From Usitatibacter palustris (GTDB lineage Bacteria > Pseudomonadota > Gammaproteobacteria > Burkholderiales > Usitatibacteraceae): DNA of 64,000 nucleotides. Each line of letters begins with the position of its first letter. The first letter of the stretch is position 1. Under the pieces are notes generated by a model. The model was not told where the DNA came from and ran no database searches. It saw only the letters and a list, made by a program, of their open reading frames with translations. This document shows, in pieces, positions 58,687 through 64,000 of this stretch. The position numbers and the translations under genes are program-made. Location: assembly GCF_013003985.1 (NCBI RefSeq), contig NZ_CP053073.1, forward strand, positions 2,108,001-2,172,000. The letters are read 5' to 3'.

Positions 58687-59870
58687 CGGCGCAATACATC
58701 TGGGAGTGGCTGAACCTCCTCGGCCGCAGCCTGCACGTGATCGCGGGCATCGCGTGGATCGGCGCGTCGTTCTACTTCATCTGGCTCGACAACCACCTGC
58801 AGGCGCCGGCCGATCCCGCGGCTTCGGACCGCGGCGTGGGCGGCGAGCTCTGGGCCGTGCACGGCGGCGGCTTCTATCACTCGCAGAAATATCGCGGGGC
58901 CCCGCCCGCCCTTCCCGCGCGGCTGCATTGGTTCAAGTGGGAGGCGTACACCACGCTGCTCTCCGGGCTCTTCCTGCTCGCGGTCGTCTACTACGCGCAG
59001 GCCGCGACGATGCTGGTCGATCCCGCGCTGAATTCATTCGGTCCCGCGGGCGCGATCGCCGCGAGCCTCGCGTGGATCATCGGCGGCTTTGTCGTCTACG
59101 AGGGCCTGTGCCGCTCGCCGTTGGCCCGCAACGACCGCGCGTTGGCCCTCGTGCTCGCCGTGCTCACCGCGGCCGCCGCCTTCGGCCTGTGCCAGGTCTT
59201 TCCCGGACGCGCGGCGTTCCTGCATTTCGGCGCGATGCTCGGGACGATCATGGTGCTCAACGTCTTCGTCGTGATCATCCCGGGGCAGAAGGCGCTGGTC
59301 ACGGCCGCGGCGGCCGGGCAACCCGTCGATCCCAAGTACGGGCAGCACGGCAAGCAGCGCTCGGTGCACAACACGTACTTCACGCTGCCCGCGGTGTTCG
59401 CGATGATCAGCAACCACTACGCGTGGATCTTCGGCGCGCCGAACAACTGGATCTGGCTCATCGTGATCTCGGTGGCGGGCGCGTTGATCCGCGTGTGGTT
59501 CGTGATGCGGCACAAAGGCACACCGTCGCCGTGGCCGCTCGTCGGAGCCGCACTCCTGCTCGCCGTGACCGCGTACGGCCTGCGTCCCCAGGCGTCGGGC
59601 GCTTCGACCATAACCACCGCGCGAGCGCAGGCGATCGTGGCCGAGCGCTGCGTGTCCTGCCACGCGACCTCGCCGAGCTTCGCGGGCCTCACGGCCGCGC
59701 CCAAGGGCGTGGTGCTGGAAACGCCCGCGCAACTCGCCGCGCAAGCCGTCAACGCGCGCGCGCAACTCGCGAGCCGCGCGATGCCGCCGGGCAATCTCAC
59801 GGGCCTCACCGACGCGGAACGCTCCGAACTCATCGCCTGGATCGACGCAGGAGCGCGCGATGGCCGCTGA
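58683..59870 (+). CDS. puuD: Urate hydroxylase PuuD (membrane protein with cytochrome c domain)
   Basis: A 395-residue inner-membrane protein. The GTG start overlaps the xdhC stop. About eight helices carry the DUF989-type core (SLHVIAGIAWIGASFYFIWL, HWFKWEAYTTLLSGL). The C-terminal about 90 residues form a cytochrome c domain with the heme site CVSCH in AERCVSCHATSPSF. It oxidises urate to 5-hydroxyisourate, passing electrons to the respiratory chain rather than to oxygen, and replaces uricase in many proteobacteria. Confidence 0.95.
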   Translation: MTAQYIWEWLNLLGRSLHVIAGIAWIGASFYFIWLDNHLQAPADPAASDRGVGGELWAVHGGGFYHSQKYRGAPPALPARLHWFKWEAYTTLLSGLFLLAVVYYAQAATMLVDPALNSFGPAGAIAASLAWIIGGFVVYEGLCRSPLARNDRALALVLAVLTAAAAFGLCQVFPGRAAFLHFGAMLGTIMVLNVFVVIIPGQKALVTAAAAGQPVDPKYGQHGKQRSVHNTYFTLPAVFAMISNHYAWIFGAPNNWIWLIVISVAGALIRVWFVMRHKGTPSPWPLVGAALLLAVTAYGLRPQASGASTITTARAQAIVAERCVSCHATSPSFAGLTAAPKGVVLETPAQLAAQAVNARAQLASRAMPPGNLTGLTDAERSELIAWIDAGARDGR

Positions 59871-61188
59871 GCTCACCGCCTTCCGCGGCACGATCCTGTA
59901 CTTCCGGGACGATCCCGGTGTCGCATCGCCCGCCGACAGCCATGTGCATATCGAGGACGGACTGCTCGTCATCGAGAATGGCCACGTGGCTCGCGTCGGC
60001 CCGGCCGAGCCCCTCCTAGCCGCGCTGCCCAAGGGCACGCCGGTGACGGACCACCGCGGCATGCTGCTGATGCCCGGCTTCATCGACGCGCATGTTCATT
60101 ACGCGCAGACCGACGTCATCGCGAGCGGCGGCGGCACGCTGCTCAACTGGCTGGAGCAACACATCTTCCCCGAGGAGGCGCGCTTCGCCGAGCACGCGCA
60201 CGCCTCCGAGGTGGCCGACTTCTTCCTCGACGAGTTGCTGCGCCACGGAACCACCACGGCACTCGTGTTTGGGAGCGTGCACCGCACCTCGGCCGACGCT
60301 TTCTTCGAGGCCGCAGCGCGGCGCGGCATGCGGCTGGGTGCGGGCCAGGTGATGATGGATCGCCATTGCCCCGAGGCCCTGCGGGACACCGCGGAGTCCT
60401 CCCACCGCGATGCCCGCGAGCTGATCGAGCGCTGGGACGGCAACGGACGGCTGCACTACGCGATCACGCCGCGCTTCGCGGTCACCTCGAGCGACGAGCA
60501 ATTGCGCCTGGCCGGCGAATTGGCGCGCGCCCATCCGAACGCCTTCATCCACTCGCACGTCGCCGAGAACACCGACGAGGTCGCCTGGGTGGCCAAGCTC
60601 TTCCCCGGCGCCCGCAGCTATCTCGACGTGTACGAGCGCTTCGGCCTGCTGCGCGAGCGCGCCATCTACGCCCACTGCATCCATCTCGACGCGGCCGATC
60701 GCCGGCGCATGGCCGAGACCGGTGCGGCCGCCGCGTTCTGCCCGACCTCCAACCTGTTCCTGGGAAGCGGCCTCTTCGACATCGAAGCGACGGATGCGGC
60801 CGGCATGCGTTTCGCGCTCGCCACCGACGTGGGCGGCGGCACCAGCTTCAGCCTGCTGCAGACGATGCAGGACGCCTACAAGGTGGCGCAGCAGAAGGGC
60901 CAGACGCTGACGGCGCTGCGGGCGTTCTATCTCGCGACCCTGGGCGGGGCGCGGGCGCTGCGGCTGGACGATCGCATCGGCAGCTTCGAGCCCGGGCGCG
61001 AGGCGGATTTCATCGTGCTCGATCCGGCCGCCACACCCCTGATGGAGCGGCGCATGCGCTCGGCGCGCACGCTCGAGGAGCGCCTCTTCGCCTGGATGAT
61101 CCTCGGCGACGAGCGTTCGGTGCGGCAGGCCTACGTGATGGGGAAGTTGGCTTCGACTTCGGCCAGCGCCGCGGCGCGATCGGCCTGA
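59860..61188 (+). CDS. guaD: Guanine deaminase
   Basis: A 442-residue amidohydrolase-fold enzyme that turns guanine into xanthine. The zinc site is formed by GFIDAHVHYAQTD, HSHVAEN, YAHCIHLD and the terminal aspartate in LATDVGGGTSFS; the pattern of the guanine-deaminase branch is clear. It overlaps puuD by 11 bp. Its 3' end overlaps the convergent adenosine deaminase gene by 58 bp. Confidence 0.95.
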   Translation: MAAELTAFRGTILYFRDDPGVASPADSHVHIEDGLLVIENGHVARVGPAEPLLAALPKGTPVTDHRGMLLMPGFIDAHVHYAQTDVIASGGGTLLNWLEQHIFPEEARFAEHAHASEVADFFLDELLRHGTTTALVFGSVHRTSADAFFEAAARRGMRLGAGQVMMDRHCPEALRDTAESSHRDARELIERWDGNGRLHYAITPRFAVTSSDEQLRLAGELARAHPNAFIHSHVAENTDEVAWVAKLFPGARSYLDVYERFGLLRERAIYAHCIHLDAADRRRMAETGAAAAFCPTSNLFLGSGLFDIEATDAAGMRFALATDVGGGTSFSLLQTMQDAYKVAQQKGQTLTALRAFYLATLGGARALRLDDRIGSFEPGREADFIVLDPAATPLMERRMRSARTLEERLFAWMILGDERSVRQAYVMGKLASTSASAAARSA

Positions 61189-62177
61189 GGCAGGAAGGAA
61201 CGCTTCACCCCGGAGCGCACGAGGTCCTTCAGTTGCGCCATCGAGAAGCCGGTGCGCGTGTGCAGCGCCTCCATTTCCCCGGAGAGCGTCACGTGCGACA
61301 TGAGGCGATTGTCCGTGTTGCAGGAAACCGACAGTCCGGCGGCGACCATCTCGCGGATGGGATGCTTTTCCAGGGACTCCGCGGCGCCGGTGTGCACGTT
61401 GCTGCTGGGGCACACCTCGAAATGCAGGTCGAGCTCCAGCGCCTTCTCCACCCAGGCCCGGGTTTCATCCGGCGTGCTGCCCCGCACGATGCGGATGCCG
61501 TGGCCGATGCGCGTCGCCCCCAGGGATGCGGCCTCCAGCACGCGCTCGCCGCCGTCCGATTCCCCGGCGTGGCAGGTGAGGCTCACGCCGGCTTCGCGCG
61601 CGATGCGCATGGACTCGGCGTGGTCGCCCGGGGGGTAGTACTTCTCGGCACCGGCGAGATCGAAGCCGACCACGCCGCGGTCGCGGTACTTCACGGCGAG
61701 CCGGGCGCTGCGGATGGTGTCGGCGGGGTTGTCGGTGCGCATGCCGCAGACGATGAGCCCGCAGCGGAACCGGCTGCGGGCGAGGCCCGCGAGCACGGCC
61801 TCGACGACCGCTTCCCCTGATAAACCAAAGGGTTCGAGCAGCAACGGGGCCATGCGGAATTCAGCCAGGACGCAGCCGTCGGCCCGGACATCCTCGGCGG
61901 CCTCGAAGGCGACCCGCTCGCAGGCGGCCTCGCTTGCCATGGCGGCAACGGTGATGGCGAAGCCCTTGAGGTAGCGCTCGAGGCTGCCGGAATCGGCGTT
62001 GGCATGCATCCAGAGGGCGAGCTTGCCGGCGTCGGTTTCCGGCACGGGCACGCCGCGCGCGGCGCAAAGCTCCAGCAGGGTGGAGGGCCGCAGCCCGCCG
62101 TCGAGGTGCTCGTGTAGGAGAACCTTGGGCAGCGCCGGCCACACAGGCAGCCGGGAAGTTTTTTTGTCACCGGACAT
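61131..62177 (-). CDS. add: Adenosine deaminase
   Basis: A 348-residue amidohydrolase-fold enzyme converting adenosine to inosine. Motifs: LLHEHLDGGLRPSTL (first zinc histidines), TCHAGESDGGER, RIGHGIRI and SCNTDNRLMSH. I used the ATG at 62175-62177; a start at 62204 would add nine residues and have a poor ribosome site. The gene diverges from the BMP-family binding protein gene, with the PurR-type palindrome between them. Confidence 0.9.
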   Translation of the reverse strand: MSGDKKTSRLPVWPALPKVLLHEHLDGGLRPSTLLELCAARGVPVPETDAGKLALWMHANADSGSLERYLKGFAITVAAMASEAACERVAFEAAEDVRADGCVLAEFRMAPLLLEPFGLSGEAVVEAVLAGLARSRFRCGLIVCGMRTDNPADTIRSARLAVKYRDRGVVGFDLAGAEKYYPPGDHAESMRIAREAGVSLTCHAGESDGGERVLEAASLGATRIGHGIRIVRGSTPDETRAWVEKALELDLHFEVCPSSNVHTGAAESLEKHPIREMVAAGLSVSCNTDNRLMSHVTLSGEMEALHTRTGFSMAQLKDLVRSGVKRSFLPQADRAAALAEVEANFPIT

Positions 62178-62217
62178 GTTGATTCTTGGGCCAGTTTGAT
62201 ACATCGTTGCCAAAGTA

Positions 62218-62229
62218 GCAAACGTTTGC
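62218..62229. promoter_or_regulatory. PurR-type operator (perfect palindrome)
   Basis: GCAAACGTTTGC is a perfect 12-bp palindrome and equals the core of the E. coli PurR box (ACGCAAACGTTTGCGT). It lies between adenosine deaminase and the BMP binding protein. A PurR-like LacI regulator is encoded 1 kb downstream. Confidence 0.8.
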
Positions 62230-62271
62230 GCGACTCGAGGTTTCCAACGCCTCGCCTGGGGAGATTTTCCG

Positions 62272-63243
62272 ATGAGACACCTTGTCCGCCTGGGCCTGGC
62301 CGCCCTGGTCACCGCCAGTTCGCTCGCCTGGGCCGATCCCGCGATCGTCTACGACATGGGCGGCAAGTTCGACAAGTCCTTCAACGAGGCGGCCTACCGC
62401 GGGCTGCAGAAGTGGAAGAAGGACACCGGCAAGCCGGTGCTCGAATTCGAGATCGCCAACGAGACCCAGCGCGAGCAGGCCCTGCGCCGGCTGGCCGAGC
62501 GCGGCGCCAACCCGATCATCGCCGTCGGCTTCAGCCAGGCGGGCGCGGTGGAAAAGGTCGCGAAGGAATTCCCCAAGGTCGGCTTCACCATCATCGACAT
62601 GGTCGTGAAGCACCCCAACGTGCAGTCGGTGCTCTTCAAGGAACACGAGGGCAGCTTCCTCGTGGGCGTGATCGCCGCCCTCACCAGCAAGACCGGCAAG
62701 GTGGGCTTCATCGGCGGCATGGACATCCCGCTGATCCGCAAATTCCAGTGCGGCTACGAGCAGGGCGTGAAGTACGCCAACCCCAAGGCCGAGATCTTCG
62801 TGAACATGGTGGGCACCACCGGGGCCGCGTGGTCGGATCCGGCGCGCGGCGGCGAGCTCGCCCGCTCCCACTTCGCCCGTGGCGCGGACGTGATCTTCGC
62901 CGCGGCCGGCGGCACGGGCCTCGGTATCTACCAGGCCGCGAAGGACGCGAAGAAATTCGCGATCGGCGTGGACAGCAACCAGAACTACCTCCAGCCCGGC
63001 ACGATGCTCACTTCGATGGTGAAGCGCGTCGAGGTTTCCGTGTACGACGCGCTGCAGGCGCACAAGCCGGGCCTCCAGATCCTGGGCCTCAAGGAAGACG
63101 GCGTCGACTACGCGCTCGACCAGTACAACGAGAAGGTCATCGCGCCGGAGGTGAAGAAGAAGGCCGACGAGGCCAAGGCCGACATCATCGCCGGCAAGAT
63201 CAAGGTCGCCGACTTCATGGCCGACCCGACCTGCAAGTACTGA
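62272..63243 (+). CDS. BMP-family nucleoside-binding protein (ABC importer)
   Basis: A 323-residue periplasmic binding protein of the PnrA/BMP family with signal peptide MRHLVRLGLAALVTASSLAW. Motifs: YDMGGKFDKSFNEAAYRGLQ, GVIAALTSKTGKVGFIGGMD and GVDSNQNYLQPGTMLTSMVK. The family binds purine nucleosides. The ATPase and permease genes are not in the window and may lie beyond its end. A purine ligand fits the neighbouring genes and the PurR-type box 43 bp upstream. Confidence 0.9.
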   Translation: MRHLVRLGLAALVTASSLAWADPAIVYDMGGKFDKSFNEAAYRGLQKWKKDTGKPVLEFEIANETQREQALRRLAERGANPIIAVGFSQAGAVEKVAKEFPKVGFTIIDMVVKHPNVQSVLFKEHEGSFLVGVIAALTSKTGKVGFIGGMDIPLIRKFQCGYEQGVKYANPKAEIFVNMVGTTGAAWSDPARGGELARSHFARGADVIFAAAGGTGLGIYQAAKDAKKFAIGVDSNQNYLQPGTMLTSMVKRVEVSVYDALQAHKPGLQILGLKEDGVDYALDQYNEKVIAPEVKKKADEAKADIIAGKIKVADFMADPTCKY

Positions 63244-63268
63244 ACGCCGCAGTTCCCCACCGGATCGC

Positions 63269-64000
63269 ATGAGCACGATCAAGCAAGTGGCCGCGCGAGC
63301 GGGCGTCTCGTTCACCACCGTCTCGCACGTGGTGAACCGGACGCGGCCGGTGAGCGATGCGGCGCGCACGCGCGTCGAGCGCGCGATCGCCGATCTCGGC
63401 TACTTCCCCAGCGCCGTGGCGCGCGCGCTGAAGACTTCGCAGACGCGAATCCTCGGCGTCATCGTGCCCAACATCATCAACCCGTTCTTCTCGGAGCTCG
63501 TGCGCGGCATCGAGGATGCATGCGAGCGCAACAACTACTCGGTGTTCCTGTGCAACGGCGACGACGACCGCGACCGCCAGGGCCGCTCGTTCGACACGTT
63601 GCTCGGCCGCCGCGTCGACGGGGTCATTCTCGCGACACCCGCGGGACCCGCCACGACGCTCGCGCGGCGCATCGCCGCCACCAAGCTGCCCACCGCCATC
63701 GTCGACCGGCCGGTGCCCAACGCGCGCGTCGACCACATCGCGATCGACCACGCCGCGGGCGCGCGCCTGGCGATGGAGCACCTGCTCGAGCTCGGGCACC
63801 GTCGCATCGCCCACATCTCCGGCCCCTCCGCATTCGAGGTGAGCCGCGCGCGCGCCGCCGGGTGGCGCCTCGCGCTGCAGGGCGCGGGCGTCGAGCCCCG
63901 AGCAGACTGGCTGCTGGAAGGCGACTTCCTCGCGCCGTCGGGTCACGAGATGGCCCGCAAGCTCCTGGCGCAAGGCGAGATCACCGCCATCTTCGCCTCC
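63269..64000 (+). CDS. PurR-like LacI-family regulator, C-terminus beyond the window
   Basis: The ATG at 63269 opens a frame that remains open to the window edge (244 codons, no stop). The helix-turn-helix STIKQVAARAGVSFTTVSHV and following NRTRPVSD closely match E. coli PurR (TTVSHVINKTR), a sequence that reads the CAAACG half-site. The hinge helix is PSAVARALK. The sensor domain starts ILGVIVPNIINPFFSELVRG and is typical. It is the natural ligand-responsive repressor for the purine genes here, probably responding to a purine base. The gene begins 26 bp after the BMP stop. Confidence 0.9.
   Translation, partial: MSTIKQVAARAGVSFTTVSHVVNRTRPVSDAARTRVERAIADLGYFPSAVARALKTSQTRILGVIVPNIINPFFSELVRGIEDACERNNYSVFLCNGDDDRDRQGRSFDTLLGRRVDGVILATPAGPATTLARRIAATKLPTAIVDRPVPNARVDHIAIDHAAGARLAMEHLLELGHRRIAHISGPSAFEVSRARAAGWRLALQGAGVEPRADWLLEGDFLAPSGHEMARKLLAQGEITAIFAS

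Noticed and set aside
63215..63973. Long minus-strand frame over the final regulator gene
   Set aside because: It is the complement of an unmistakable LacI-family coding sequence.

Overview
The window looks like a chromosomal segment of a high-GC, Gram-negative bacterium, most likely a betaproteobacterium. This is inferred from GC-rich codon use throughout, a TonB-dependent receptor, outer-membrane lipoproteins, a cyclic beta-glucan synthase fragment, and a tRNA intron whose core closely matches the Azoarcus tRNA-Ile group I intron as I remember it. The genus cannot be fixed from sequence alone. Most genes are packed into long runs with ATGA or GTGA stop/start overlaps.

Layout. Positions 1-469 hold the start of a cyclic beta-1,2-glucan synthase (minus strand). 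At 659-1613 an HNH endonuclease gene is followed 22 bp later by a tRNA-Leu(UAA) gene split by a 214-nt group I intron. Two small envelope/periplasmic genes (PsiF type; beta/gamma-crystallin plus glycine zipper) follow. From about 2.97 to 39.93 kb lies a large xylan/glucuronoxylan utilisation locus. Its minus-strand block (19.8 down to 3.0 kb) encodes a TonB receptor, a LacI regulator, an ABC oligosaccharide importer (CUT1), xylulokinase, two tandem xylose isomerases, the xylose importer XylFHG (CUT2) and an aldo/keto reductase. Around 22 kb a divergent promoter serves GH67 alpha-glucuronidase on one side and GH3-GH3-GH10 on the other; the first GH3 has lost its catalytic nucleophile. A chemoreceptor and a small Cache protein come next. 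Around 36.9 kb a second divergent promoter serves esterase-GH43-GH115-SDR on one side and glucarate dehydratase-GH43 on the other. Near-identical palindromes of the TGGTAGCGCTAACA type sit at three of the locus promoters, so one LacI-family repressor probably controls them together.

From 40 to 51.5 kb are ordinary housekeeping and envelope genes: a DUF3302/HlyD/outer-membrane-factor export set, a Ca2+/H+ antiporter (apparent CTG start), a PLP trans-sulfuration enzyme, a second Cache protein, a DMT transporter, a 23S rRNA pseudouridine synthase, a MazG-like pyrophosphohydrolase, a methyltransferase, a lipoprotein, a serine hydrolase and a cNMP-binding protein.

From 51.5 kb to the end is a purine-catabolic cluster. 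Guanine deaminase, XdhABC, PuuD, UraH, UraD and PuuE together give guanine -> xanthine -> urate -> 5-hydroxyisourate -> OHCU -> allantoin -> allantoate. It is followed by adenosine deaminase, a BMP-family nucleoside-binding protein, and a PurR-like LacI regulator cut by the window end. A perfect PurR-type palindrome (GCAAACGTTTGC) lies between the adenosine deaminase and BMP genes. No CRISPR array, insertion sequence or rRNA was seen, and no gene-free stretch exceeds 300 bp.
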